NCBI RefSeq assembly: GCF_040361275.1
Contig: NZ_APNH01000001.1
Location: forward strand, 1,337,001 to 1,401,000
DNA length: 64,000 nucleotides
Origin: Salinisphaera sp. T31B1
Lineage (GTDB): Bacteria; Pseudomonadota; Gammaproteobacteria; Nevskiales; Salinisphaeraceae
Direction: 5' to 3'
This document shows positions 6,945 through 15,938 of this stretch, piece by piece (within the stretch, counting starts at the first letter, position 1; every line of letters starts with the position of its first letter). The notes under the pieces are model-generated. The model was not told the origin of the DNA. It saw only the letters and a program-made list of their open reading frames with translations, and searched no databases. A program made the translations under genes and the position numbers.

Positions 6945-8216
6945 TCAGCTGGCCGCGGCCAGCGCCTGGTCCAGATCCGCGATCAGGTCGTCGATATGTT
7001 CGATGCCGACCGACAGCCGCACCATGTCCGCGGTGACGCCGGCGCTTTCGAGTTCGGCCTCGTTGAGCTGGCTGTGGGTGGTGGCCGCCGGCATGGCCGC
7101 ACAGCTTTTCGCATCGCCGATATTCACCAGTCGGATGAACAGCTCGAGGGCGTTGTAGAAGCGCACCCCGGCATCCAGCCCGCCTTCGATGCCGAACGAC
7201 AGGATCCCGGAGGCCTGGCCGCCCATGTAGCGCTGTGCCAGATGGTTGTCGCGGTGGCTGGCCAGCCCCGCGTAGTTGACCCAGGTCACACGCGGGTGGG
7301 CCTCCAGGTATTCGGCGATGCGCTGGGTGTTGTCGCAGACGCGCTCCATGCGCAGGGCCAGGGTTTCGAGCCCCTGCAGGAACATCCAGGCGTTGAAGGG
7401 GCTCATCGCACCGCCCATGTTGCGCAGCGGCACCACCCGGGCGCGGGTGATGAACGCCGCCTCGCCCACGTCCTTGGCGTAGTTGATGCCGTGGTAGGAC
7501 GCATCGGGCGTGGTCAGCAGCGGGAAGCGCTCGGCGTGCTCGAGCCAGGGAAAGCGTCCGGCGTCGACGATCAGCCCACCGATGGTGGTGCCATGACCGC
7601 CGATGTACTTGGTGGCCGAATGGACCACGATATCCGCGCCGTGCTCGATTGGGCGCAGCAGCGTGGGCGAGGGCACCGTGTTGTCCACGATCAAGGGCAC
7701 GCCGTGGGCATGGGCGATCTCGGCCAGCCGGGCGATGTCCGCGATATTGCCGGACGGGTTGCCGATCGATTCGCAATAGACTGCCTTGGTGCGCTCGTCG
7801 ATAAGCTGCGCCATGGCGTCCAGATCGTCCTTGTCGGCGAAACGCACGCCCATGCCCTGGCGCGGCAGCGTATGCGCGAACAGGTTGTAGGTGCCGCCGT
7901 AGAGTTCGCTGATCGATACGATATTGTCACCAGCCTCGGCGATCGTCTGAATCGCGGCGGTGATCGCGGCCATGCCCGACGCCATGGCCAGCGCGCCGAC
8001 GCCGCCTTCCAGCGCGTTGACGCGCTGTTCGAGCACGCTGCAGGTCGGGTTCATGATGCGGCTGTAGATATTGCCGGGGACCTTCAGATCGAACAGGTCG
8101 GCGGCGTGCTGGGCATCGTCGAACGCATACGAAGTGGTCTGATGCAGCGGTACGGCCACGGCGTGCTGTTCGTCCGGCGTGTAGCCGCCGTGCAGTGCGA
8201 TGGTTTCGGGTTTCAT
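6945..8216 (-). CDS. metY: O-acetylhomoserine sulfhydrylase
   Basis: This 423-residue PLP enzyme of the Cys/Met metabolism family would convert O-acetylhomoserine and sulfide to homocysteine for methionine synthesis in the cytoplasm. The start ETIALHGGYTPDEQHAVAVP, the PLP lysine at Lys203 in SATKYIGGHGT, and the C-terminal MVRLSVGIEHIDDLIADLDQ are typical. The length also fits MetY better than the shorter cystathionine synthases and lyases. AGGAAG precedes the ATG by 8 bases. It is monocistronic as far as can be seen. I saw no convincing SAM or T-box leader in the 360 bases upstream. Confidence 0.88.
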   Translation of the reverse strand: MKPETIALHGGYTPDEQHAVAVPLHQTTSYAFDDAQHAADLFDLKVPGNIYSRIMNPTCSVLEQRVNALEGGVGALAMASGMAAITAAIQTIAEAGDNIVSISELYGGTYNLFAHTLPRQGMGVRFADKDDLDAMAQLIDERTKAVYCESIGNPSGNIADIARLAEIAHAHGVPLIVDNTVPSPTLLRPIEHGADIVVHSATKYIGGHGTTIGGLIVDAGRFPWLEHAERFPLLTTPDASYHGINYAKDVGEAAFITRARVVPLRNMGGAMSPFNAWMFLQGLETLALRMERVCDNTQRIAEYLEAHPRVTWVNYAGLASHRDNHLAQRYMGGQASGILSFGIEGGLDAGVRFYNALELFIRLVNIGDAKSCAAMPAATTHSQLNEAELESAGVTADMVRLSVGIEHIDDLIADLDQALAAAS

Positions 8217-8580
8217 GCAGAGCTTCCTGAGCGTTGGGAGTCGCGGCGCCCGGCTCTATTCATGACGGTCGATAGGTCGCCGGGCCACCCGAGTTTAGGC
8301 CATTGGCCCCGGCTGCGGGCAATGGGCCGGGCGTGCCGACCGCGATCCACCATTAATCGACCGCACGCGGCGTATGGCCGAGCGGCCCAGGGCTCTTTCG
8401 GATGATGACGCGAAAAAGCGGTGGCTTACACCCGGTGGGTTGCGCCAGCCCGGGCGCAGCGCACGCATACGTCAGTCCCGGCCGGTCGCCGGCTCGGTAT
8501 AGCGGCCGGTGCGGCGATCGATTGCAGTATGGACCGGCCGAGCGCGGCCCTGGCGAGCAGCGCTCGGCCGGTTCATGGCG
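8217..8580. other. Intergenic between carboxylesterase and metY, no gene recognised
   Basis: About 360 bases lie upstream of metY and downstream of the esterase, both on the minus strand. They should hold the metY promoter and the esterase terminator. I see no clear poly-U hairpin and no reading frame with recognisable protein similarity. Confidence 0.6.
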
Positions 8581-10209
8581 TTACATGAAGCCGTCCCAGA
8601 AATCGCACTTGTGCCGCTCGCGGAATGTCGCGGCATCCTCGGTCTGCGGTTGCGGCGGGACGAGGACCTGGATCCGCGGATCGTTGACGTCGTAGGCCGG
8701 CCACGCCGGCGCGGCCGCGGAATTCGGGTCACCCGCGTCGGCGAATGTCGACCAGTAGCTGACCATTGCATCGGAGAGCTGGCTCTGTTCGTCGTCGAGC
8801 GGTCTGGCCTGGCCGGTGGCGCCGCGATATAGCGGGAACAGGTACTGCAGCTCGCCCGTATGGTAGGCGCCGAGCGGATACGAGGTCGGCGGAGAGTAGG
8901 ACGGCGCGTTCTCGTCCGCGAACTCGTATTCGTAGACCGGCACGTACGCAGTAAGCAGCGTCGATACGGTCTCGATCGGGCAGATGAAGCGCGAATCGCC
9001 CTGGATTGCGCTAAGCGCCTCGCTGGGCGAATCGAAATCGCTGAGCGGATATTCGCCGAGCACCTGAGGCGCGTTGGCGCCGTACGTGGTTTCGACCTGT
9101 GTGCTGTATTCATCGGCTGTAAGCGGCGTGCCGCTTGCGAACTCGGTCTGGGCCACGAAGAAACGGCCCTCGTCGCGGTTGGCGCCGTTGATCACCGGCA
9201 CCTGGTTGAAGTCGCCCGAGCCGAGCGCGGCCCGGACGGTCTGGGTCAGGATGGTCCCGTCGACCGTCAGCGTCGAATTGCTGTAACGGTTGCCGCTGCC
9301 CAGCTCCTGAATCTGTTCGACGGAAAGCGCGCGCAAACACTCTGCCGTCTGATCATCGCAACCGACGGACTCGGCGAACGCCTGGCCGTTGGCCTCGGAC
9401 GTCGCCAGGTCGGGCTGGTCCAGGGAATAGGCGCCGCTCTCGACGATGCCGCGGTGGAACAGTCCGGCGGCGGTCGGCGAGGCCATGTTGGCGAGCACGT
9501 CCTGGCCGCCCGCGGATTCGCCAAAGATGGTGACGTTGCCCGGATCGCCGCCGAACGCCGCGATGTTGTTCTTAACCCAGCGCAGCGCGGCCTGCTGGTC
9601 CATGAGGCCGTAGTTGACGATGTCGTGCGCCTCGGCGTCGATCGCCGGATGGGCGAAGAAGCCAAACACGTTCAGCCGATAGGCGATGGTCACCACGATG
9701 ACGTCGCCCTGCTTGACCAGCTTGCTGCCGTCGTAGTCGTTCGTGGCGCCTTCGGAATTGCCGCCGCCATAGATCCATACCATCACCGGTCGCTCATCCG
9801 ATGCGTCGATATCGGCGGGGGCGAACACGTTCAGATAAAGACAGTCCTCGCTCTGGCTTTCGACGGCGAAGTCGACCAGGTTGACCGTCTGTGCGCAGAT
9901 ATCGCCATAGGCGGTCGTGTCGCGCGTGTCCTGCCACGGCGGCGGATCCTGTGGCGGCTGCCAGCGCAGATCGCCGACAGGCGGTGCGGCGAAAGGGATA
10001 CCCAGAAACTGGCTGACATCGTCGCTGAGCTTGCCCTGGACGGGGCCGTCCGCGGTCTGAATCACGGCGGTGCGCGAGGCGCCGCCCGGCTCGCCGTCAT
10101 CGACTCGGGTGTCGTGATCATTGTCGTCGCTGCAGCCGTTGAGCAATAGCGCCACGCCTGCGAGCAGCAGCGCGCCGGTCGAGCCTCGTCGGTTGATTGT
10201 GGTGGTCAT
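8581..10209 (-). CDS. Type-B carboxylesterase, lipoprotein
   Basis: This 542-residue alpha/beta-hydrolase belongs to the carboxylesterase/cholinesterase family. The N-terminus is a lipoprotein signal with lipobox LLNGC (Cys26), so the enzyme should sit anchored in an envelope membrane facing outward. Catalytic features are FGESAGG (nucleophile Ser) and GAYHTGEL near residue 440 (His region); the oxyanion segment YGGGNSEGA precedes them. A GGGGAG site lies 6 bases before the ATG. The natural ester is unknown. It is transcribed away from the Liv-type importer, and import of an esterase product by that system is possible but speculative. Confidence 0.85.
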   Translation of the reverse strand: MTTTINRRGSTGALLLAGVALLLNGCSDDNDHDTRVDDGEPGGASRTAVIQTADGPVQGKLSDDVSQFLGIPFAAPPVGDLRWQPPQDPPPWQDTRDTTAYGDICAQTVNLVDFAVESQSEDCLYLNVFAPADIDASDERPVMVWIYGGGNSEGATNDYDGSKLVKQGDVIVVTIAYRLNVFGFFAHPAIDAEAHDIVNYGLMDQQAALRWVKNNIAAFGGDPGNVTIFGESAGGQDVLANMASPTAAGLFHRGIVESGAYSLDQPDLATSEANGQAFAESVGCDDQTAECLRALSVEQIQELGSGNRYSNSTLTVDGTILTQTVRAALGSGDFNQVPVINGANRDEGRFFVAQTEFASGTPLTADEYSTQVETTYGANAPQVLGEYPLSDFDSPSEALSAIQGDSRFICPIETVSTLLTAYVPVYEYEFADENAPSYSPPTSYPLGAYHTGELQYLFPLYRGATGQARPLDDEQSQLSDAMVSYWSTFADAGDPNSAAAPAWPAYDVNDPRIQVLVPPQPQTEDAATFRERHKCDFWDGFM

Positions 10210-10684
10210 CCCATTCTCCCCTTGGTATTGCGCGGACCGAGTACCCCGTCCATGTCGTTGCACCCGCTGTTCCGGCGTTGTTGTGTGGTCTCGCAGCGGC
10301 CGATCGATGCCGCCAGGATCAATGTGCCCAGTTGGCCCTCGGGCTGTCTTTCGCTTTCGGGCCAACTTTTGTCGCGGATCGGCCGTGCCGGGATGGACTT
10401 GTCGCCGGGCCGGTCTAAAACGTTGGTTGTAGGACCGGGTACAACGCGCTGCGGACACGGAGCCACACGCGGCGGCGTGCCGGGGACGGTGGCTCGCACA
10501 GGGCGTGGGTTCGAGCCTCTGGCCCGCCCGAACCTATTGATATAGCTGTATCACGCAGGCGCGCAGCGCCTTGTTCAAAGGCTTTGCGGTCTTTGATGGA
10601 CGGTGCTAGCGTCCAGTCAGGATGCTGCGAGGACATCCATTACAAGTGGCGCGTACGTCACGATAAAAAATCGGAGGAGACGTG
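10210..10684. other. Divergent promoter region between esterase and Liv operon
   Basis: This 475-base stretch between oppositely transcribed genes must hold both promoters. A short GGTTCGAGCC resembling a tRNA T-loop occurs near 10508, but no cloverleaf can be built around it. A less GC-rich patch at about 10535-10555 (TATTGATATAGC) could contain a -10 element for the importer operon. No gene is recognised. Confidence 0.5.
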
Positions 10685-11953
10685 ATGAATAACTACCCGA
10701 GGCTCGTGCGGCGAGCCGTGGCCGCGCTCGGCCTGCTGACAGCGCTGGCCGTGCCGGCGATCGGCCAGGCTGCCGACGACACCATCAAGATCGGCTATAT
10801 CGACCCGTTGTCCGGCCCGTTCGCGAACGTGGGCGATGCCGGGCTGAAACACTTCAAGTATCTTGCCGAGCGCATCAACGCCAACGGCGGCATTCTCGGC
10901 CAGAACGTCGAGATCATCGGGTACGACAACAAGTCGAGTGCACAGGAGTCGCTGCAGATTCTGCGTGAGGCGGCCGACGAGGGCGTGCACTACATCACTC
11001 AGGGTAACGGTTCGCACGTGGGCGGTGCGCTCGTCGACGGGGTGGAGAAACACAACCGTCGCAACCCCGACGATCGTATCGTCTACCTGAACTATGCCGC
11101 GGTCGACCCGGCGCTGACCGGCGACAAATGCTCGTTCTGGCATTTCCGTTTCGATGCGAACAGCGCGATGAAGCTGCAGGCCATCACCGACTACATGGCC
11201 AAGCAGCAAGACATCAAGAAAGTCTTCCTGATCAACATGGATTACTCCCACGGCCAGGCGATTTCGCGTATCGCCAAGCAAATGCTCAAGGAGAAACGCC
11301 CGGATATCCAGATCGTGGGCGACGTATTGCACCCGGTGGGCAAGGTCAAGGATTTCTCGCCCTACGTGTCCCAGATCAAATCCTCCGGCGCCGACACGGT
11401 CATCTCCGGTAACTGGGGCAATGATCTGTCGCTGCTGGTCAAGGCCGGCTCGCAGGCCGGCCTCGACGTGGACTGGTATACCTACTACGCCGGTGGCCTG
11501 GGCACGCCCACCGCGCTCGGCAAGGCGGGCGCAGAACACGTGAAGATGGTCACCGAGTGGCAGGAGAATCTCGTCGAGCAATACGACGCACCCGAGTTGC
11601 GCGAGATCCTCGAGGAGTTCGAGGATCGTTACGACGGCATCGAGTTCTACTACCTGCGCATCAAGACCGAAATGGACATGCTGAAGAAAGCCATGGAAAA
11701 GGCGGGTTCCACCGATCCGCTGGCCGTGGCGCAGGCCATGGAAGGCATGACGATGGACACCCCGTTCGGCGAGGTCACGATGCGCAAGCAGGACCACCAG
11801 CTGCTGCAGCCGCTGTTCATCTCCACGTTCACCGCCGACTACGCGAAGTACGACTCCGAGGGCACCGGCATCGGCTGGAAGATGGATGCCAAGATCGACG
11901 CCGCGGACACGGCGGTCGACAGCAGCTGCAAGATGCAGCGGCCGTCGAGCTGA
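10685..11953 (+). CDS. Liv-type ABC importer, substrate-binding protein
   Basis: This 422-residue periplasmic binding protein has a signal peptide ending near GQAADDTIKIG. The type-I binding-protein fold begins with IGYIDPLSGPFANVGD and includes the VYLNYAAVDPALTG and FLINMDYSHGQ segments typical of the LivJ/HAAT family. GGAGGAG lies 5 bases before the ATG; a GTG directly in front is the alternative start. It leads a five-gene operon with two permeases and two ATPases. The family binds branched-chain amino acids, amides, urea or aromatic acids, and this sequence does not decide among them. Confidence 0.88.
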   Translation: MNNYPRLVRRAVAALGLLTALAVPAIGQAADDTIKIGYIDPLSGPFANVGDAGLKHFKYLAERINANGGILGQNVEIIGYDNKSSAQESLQILREAADEGVHYITQGNGSHVGGALVDGVEKHNRRNPDDRIVYLNYAAVDPALTGDKCSFWHFRFDANSAMKLQAITDYMAKQQDIKKVFLINMDYSHGQAISRIAKQMLKEKRPDIQIVGDVLHPVGKVKDFSPYVSQIKSSGADTVISGNWGNDLSLLVKAGSQAGLDVDWYTYYAGGLGTPTALGKAGAEHVKMVTEWQENLVEQYDAPELREILEEFEDRYDGIEFYYLRIKTEMDMLKKAMEKAGSTDPLAVAQAMEGMTMDTPFGEVTMRKQDHQLLQPLFISTFTADYAKYDSEGTGIGWKMDAKIDAADTAVDSSCKMQRPSS

Positions 11954-12075
11954 AGCTCGCGTCGACCGGCGGCTGACGCCGGTTCGATCGTCGCAAATGG
12001 CCGGCGCGCGCTCTGCGCGTCGGTCGTTTCGATGAAGCACGCCTTTCCCATTCAGCCATCGCGGGTCGCTCGGTG

Positions 12076-13026
12076 ATGCTCGAATCGATTGTGTTTTCCA
12101 TACTCAACGGTCTGCTGTACGGCATGCTGTTGTTCATGCTGGCCAGCGGCCTGACGCTGATCTTCGGAATGATGGGCGTGCTCAATTTCGCCCACGCCAG
12201 CTTCTATATGCTGGGCGCCTATTGCGCCTATTCCATCAGTTCCGTAGCCGGGTTCTGGGTGGCGCTGATTGTCGCGCCGCTGTTCGTGGGGTTTCTCGGC
12301 GCGCTGACCGAGCGCTTCGGTCTGCGCAACGTCCACCAGCACGGGCATGTGGCCGAACTGCTGCTGACCTTCGGACTCGTCTATGTGATCGACGAACTGG
12401 TGGTACTGATCTGGGGCCAGATCCCGGTGAACTACCAGATTCCCCCCTCGCTGGATTTCACCCTGTTCACGCTGTTCGACACCAGTTTCCCGGCCTATCG
12501 CGGGTTCATCCTGTTCGTGGCCGTTGCCATGTTCGTGGCGATCTATCTGCTGCTGGTGCGAACGCGCGTGGGCATGATCATCCGTGCGGCGTTGTCGCAC
12601 CCGGAAATGGTGGGCGCGCTCGGCCACGACGTGCCGCGCATCTTCACGCTGGTGTTCGCCTTCGGCACCGGGCTTGCGGGCCTGGCCGGCGTGATGGCCG
12701 GCAACTACTACGTCACCGAGCCGGGCATGGCCTTTTCCATGGGCCCGATCGTGTTCGTTGTGGTCGTATTCGGCGGCCTGGGCTCGCTGGGCGGCGCACT
12801 CGCGTCGTCGTTGATCATCGGCCTGGTAACCACGTTCGCGATCAGTCTCAACTATTCCATCGCCGACGTGCTGGCCGGCCTCGGTGTGGTCGTTGGCAAC
12901 GACACCGTCGGCAGCGGGCTTGCGCATATCAACCTGTCGCGAATCGGCCAGATGCTGCCTTATCTGATGATGGTGCTGATCCTCATCTTCCGGCCGCGTG
13001 GATTGATGGGAGCGCGCGAATCATGA
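12076..13026 (+). CDS. livH: Liv-type ABC importer permease (LivH-like)
   Basis: This 316-residue inner-membrane permease has about eight hydrophobic segments and the LivH signature start (NGLLYGMLLFMLASGLTLIFGMMGVLNFAHASFYML). It also carries the GLGSLGGALASSLIIGLV region that contacts the ATPase. A GTG directly before the ATG is an alternative start, and no strong ribosome site is visible. It lies 122 bases after the binding-protein gene, and its stop overlaps the next start by four bases (ATGA). Confidence 0.88.
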   Translation: MLESIVFSILNGLLYGMLLFMLASGLTLIFGMMGVLNFAHASFYMLGAYCAYSISSVAGFWVALIVAPLFVGFLGALTERFGLRNVHQHGHVAELLLTFGLVYVIDELVVLIWGQIPVNYQIPPSLDFTLFTLFDTSFPAYRGFILFVAVAMFVAIYLLLVRTRVGMIIRAALSHPEMVGALGHDVPRIFTLVFAFGTGLAGLAGVMAGNYYVTEPGMAFSMGPIVFVVVVFGGLGSLGGALASSLIIGLVTTFAISLNYSIADVLAGLGVVVGNDTVGSGLAHINLSRIGQMLPYLMMVLILIFRPRGLMGARES

Positions 13027-14303
13027 GCGATAGTCGATCCGCGCGTCGTACATTGTTATGGCCGGTCGCGATGTGGGTGCTGTTCGGCCTGATCATCGCT
13101 GTGCTGCCCTATATCTTCACCTCCAGCAGTTCGATTTCGATGATGAGCCAGATGGGCGTGTTCATCATCTTCGCGCTGTCCTACAACATGCTGCTCGGCG
13201 AAGCCGGCATGCTTTCTTTCGGGCATGCCGTCTACTTCGGTCTCGGCGGCTTTTTCACCCTGCATGCGATCCGGGGAGTCAACGACGGCGTCTGGAGTTT
13301 TCCGCTCGAGCTGATGCCGCTGATCGGCGGTCTGGGCGGGCTGATGTTCGGCATCGTCTTCGGCTCGATATCGACCCGGCGGGCCGGGGTGACGTTCGCC
13401 ATGATCACGCTGGGCATCGGTTCGATGGTCGAGTCGAGCGCGAACATGTTCACCGATTTCTTCGGCGGCGAAAGCGGCATCTCCGGCAACCGCGTGCTGG
13501 ACGTGACCCTGCTGCCGTTCAGCTACGGGCCGTCGATCCAGGTCTACTACCTGATCGGGGCATGGACGGTTGTCGCTGCGCTGCTCATGTATCTGCTGAC
13601 CAGGACACCGCTCGGGCGCATTTCCAACGCCGTGCGCGACAACCCCGAGCGGGCCCAGTTCGTGGGCTACAACACGACCATCGCGCGTTTCATCCAGTTC
13701 TCGCTGTCGGGTTTTTTTGCCGGCATCGCGGGCGGGCTGTTCGCGATCATGTTCGAGATCATGACCGCGCCCAACGTTGGGCTGGTGCAGTCCGGCATGG
13801 TGCTGCTGATGACCTTCATCGGCGGCGTCGGCGCGTTCTTCGGCCCGATTCTGGGCGCGGTGCTCGTGACCTACATGCATACCGCGCTGAGCGGCTTCTC
13901 CGAAGGCTGGATACTCTATTTCGGCCTGCTGTTCGTATTCATGGTGATGTACGCACCCGGCGGTATCGCCGGCATCATCACGGCACACTTCGCGCCTTGG
14001 CGTGCGGGCGTGATGCATCGGCTGCTGCCGATCTATGCCTTGGCGCTCGTGCCGGCCCTGTTGGCCGTCGCCGGTCTGGTGGCCGTGGTGGAGATGGGCT
14101 ACCAGCTGTCGCTGGCCTACGACCCGTCGCGCCCGATCGATCTGTTCTATATGGAGGTCACCGCGACCCACGTAGGCGCATGGGCCGTGGCCGTGCTCGT
14201 GTTCGCCGCCGGCCTGGCCGGCGTGATCGGCGCGCGGCGCCTGGTGCGCTCGCGCTGGGCCGAGGTCAACCGAACCATGAGTGCCACCGGAGACAGCCCA
14301 TGA
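13023..14303 (+). CDS. livM: Liv-type ABC importer permease (LivM-like)
   Basis: This 426-residue inner-membrane permease has the LivM hallmarks LSYNMLLGEAGMLSFGHAVYFGLGGF and the coupling-loop segment VRDNPERAQFVGYNT. After the usual permease core, which ends near residue 320, a further 100 residues add two hydrophobic segments (PIYALALVPALLAVAGLVAVV and WAVAVLVFAAGLAGVIGA) not found in classical LivM. The start and the stop both overlap their neighbours as ATGA, so the operon is tightly coupled. It pairs with the LivH-like permease as a heterodimer. Confidence 0.87.
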   Translation: MSDSRSARRTLLWPVAMWVLFGLIIAVLPYIFTSSSSISMMSQMGVFIIFALSYNMLLGEAGMLSFGHAVYFGLGGFFTLHAIRGVNDGVWSFPLELMPLIGGLGGLMFGIVFGSISTRRAGVTFAMITLGIGSMVESSANMFTDFFGGESGISGNRVLDVTLLPFSYGPSIQVYYLIGAWTVVAALLMYLLTRTPLGRISNAVRDNPERAQFVGYNTTIARFIQFSLSGFFAGIAGGLFAIMFEIMTAPNVGLVQSGMVLLMTFIGGVGAFFGPILGAVLVTYMHTALSGFSEGWILYFGLLFVFMVMYAPGGIAGIITAHFAPWRAGVMHRLLPIYALALVPALLAVAGLVAVVEMGYQLSLAYDPSRPIDLFYMEVTATHVGAWAVAVLVFAAGLAGVIGARRLVRSRWAEVNRTMSATGDSP

Positions 14304-15046
14304 GCGATGCATTGAAGCTGGCGGGCGTGCACAAGCGCTTCGGTCAGACGCCGATCATCCGCGGGGTGGATCTGAACGTCGCTGCAGGCGAACGGCATGC
14401 CATCATCGGGCCCAACGGGGCCGGCAAGTCCACGCTGTTCAATCTGATCAGCGGCCGCTATACCCCGACCGAGGGCCATATCGACCTCCACGGGCGCCGG
14501 ATCAGCGGGCTGGCGCCGCACCAGATCAATCGTCGCGGGCTGAGCCGCAGCTTTCAGATCACCAACCTGTTTCACAACATGACGGTGTTCGAGAATCTGC
14601 GCTGCTCGCTGCTCTGGGCCAAGGGCTACAAGTACTCGTTCTGGCATCTGGTCGGCCGCCAGACCGCGCTCAACGAAGCCGCCGAGCAATGGCTGGAGCG
14701 CTTGGGCCTGACCGCACGGCGCGATGTACCGGCTTCGTTGCTCACCTATGCCGAGCAGCGCACGCTCGAGATCGGCTCCACGATCGCCGGCGGCGCCGAT
14801 GTGATACTGCTCGACGAGCCGACCGCGGGCATGGGGCTGGCCGAGCGCGACCACACCATCGCCATGATCCTGGACGTCACCCGCGACAAGACCCTGCTCA
14901 TCGTTGAACACGACATGGGCGTGGTCTTCGAACTGGCCGACCGGATCAGCGTGCTGGTCTATGGCCAGGTCATCGCCAGCGACACACCGGAGGCGATTCG
15001 AGGCAACGAGGCGGTCCAGGAAGCCTATCTGGGCGAGGCGCACTAG
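14300..15046 (+). CDS. livG: Liv-type ABC importer ATPase (LivG-like)
   Basis: This 248-residue ATPase has Walker A GPNGAGKST and Walker B VILLDEPTAGMG, followed by the H-loop VEHDM. The signature segment reads LLTYAEQRTLEIG, a slight variant of the usual LSYGEQR or LSHGEQR. The QITNLFHNMTVFENL segment is typical of LivG. It would hydrolyse ATP on the cytoplasmic face together with the LivF-like partner encoded 157 bases further on. Its ATG overlaps the permease stop. Confidence 0.9.
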   Translation: MSDALKLAGVHKRFGQTPIIRGVDLNVAAGERHAIIGPNGAGKSTLFNLISGRYTPTEGHIDLHGRRISGLAPHQINRRGLSRSFQITNLFHNMTVFENLRCSLLWAKGYKYSFWHLVGRQTALNEAAEQWLERLGLTARRDVPASLLTYAEQRTLEIGSTIAGGADVILLDEPTAGMGLAERDHTIAMILDVTRDKTLLIVEHDMGVVFELADRISVLVYGQVIASDTPEAIRGNEAVQEAYLGEAH

Positions 15047-15203
15047 CCGCGGCCGACCTGCAGGGCCCAGGTCGTGGTTCGGCGAAAGCGAGACGTATCG
15101 ACCACCAACGTCGGGCGCCCGAATACGCCGCCCGGGCCGGACCGTTCGGCATACAAGAACAAGCCGCGCTCGAACGAGCCGGACGAATAGATCAGAGGGT
15201 GCC

Positions 15204-15902
15204 ATGATGCTGGAAGTACGAGATCTGCATGCCTATTACGGCAAGAGCCATGTCCTGCAGGGGGTGGACTTCGACGTTGGCCGTGGTGAGATCGTGAGCC
15301 TGCTCGGGCGCAACGGCGTGGGCCGTTCGACCACCTGCAAGGCGATCATGGGGCTGGTGGCACCGCACGGGTCGGTGCGGTTCGACGGCGAGCAGCTGGC
15401 CGGCCTGAAAAGTCACCAGGTGGCGCGCAAGGGCATCGGTTACGTACCCGAGGACCGGCTCATCTTCAGCGGGCTGAGTACCAGAGAAAATCTGGAGATG
15501 GGCGTCCAGAAGGTCGGCGCGAAGGCCGACTGGACCATCGACGATGCCTACCGGCTGTTTCCACGCCTGTCGGAGCGCGCGGACGTGCAGGCCGATCGCT
15601 TGTCCGGTGGCGAGCAGCAGATGCTCACCATGTGCCGAACGCTCATGGGCAACCCGAAGCTGATCATGATCGATGAGCCCACCGAGGGCCTCGCGCCGCA
15701 GATCGTGTCGCAGGTGGGCGATTTCCTGCTGGCGATCGCGGACAAGGGGCTGTCGGTGCTGCTGGTCGAACAACGCCTGAGCATCGCCATGCGCGTATCG
15801 CATCGCGTGTATGTGATGGGCCACGGGCGGATCGTGTTCGAAGGCACACCGGACAGCCTCGAGGCGGACGAACGTGTGCGCCGCGAGTGGCTCGAGGTCT
15901 GA
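15204..15902 (+). CDS. livF: Liv-type ABC importer ATPase (LivF-like), Walker A Lys to Arg
   Basis: This 232-residue LivF-type ATPase has signature RLSGGEQQMLTMCRTLMG, Walker B LIMIDEPTEGLAP and a normal C-terminus. The Walker A reads GRNGVGRST, so the usual phosphate-binding lysine is arginine. In most P-loop ATPases this change cripples hydrolysis, and here one site of the ATPase pair may be degenerate or adapted. The start follows an AGAGGG site, with ATG at 15204 or 15207. A 157-base gap separates it from livG, with no terminator seen, so it probably belongs to the same operon. Confidence 0.87.
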   Translation: MMLEVRDLHAYYGKSHVLQGVDFDVGRGEIVSLLGRNGVGRSTTCKAIMGLVAPHGSVRFDGEQLAGLKSHQVARKGIGYVPEDRLIFSGLSTRENLEMGVQKVGAKADWTIDDAYRLFPRLSERADVQADRLSGGEQQMLTMCRTLMGNPKLIMIDEPTEGLAPQIVSQVGDFLLAIADKGLSVLLVEQRLSIAMRVSHRVYVMGHGRIVFEGTPDSLEADERVRREWLEV

Positions 15903-15938
15903 TCAGCGACCTACACGCCGGCACATGACGGCTTTGGG

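Noticed and set aside
8217-8400. Possible SAM riboswitch upstream of metY
   Set aside because: I could not find the conserved core elements of a SAM riboswitch by eye; only ordinary GC-rich hairpins are present.
10495-10550. GGTTCGAGCC resembling a tRNA T-loop
   Set aside because: No acceptor, D or anticodon arms can be formed around it on either strand.
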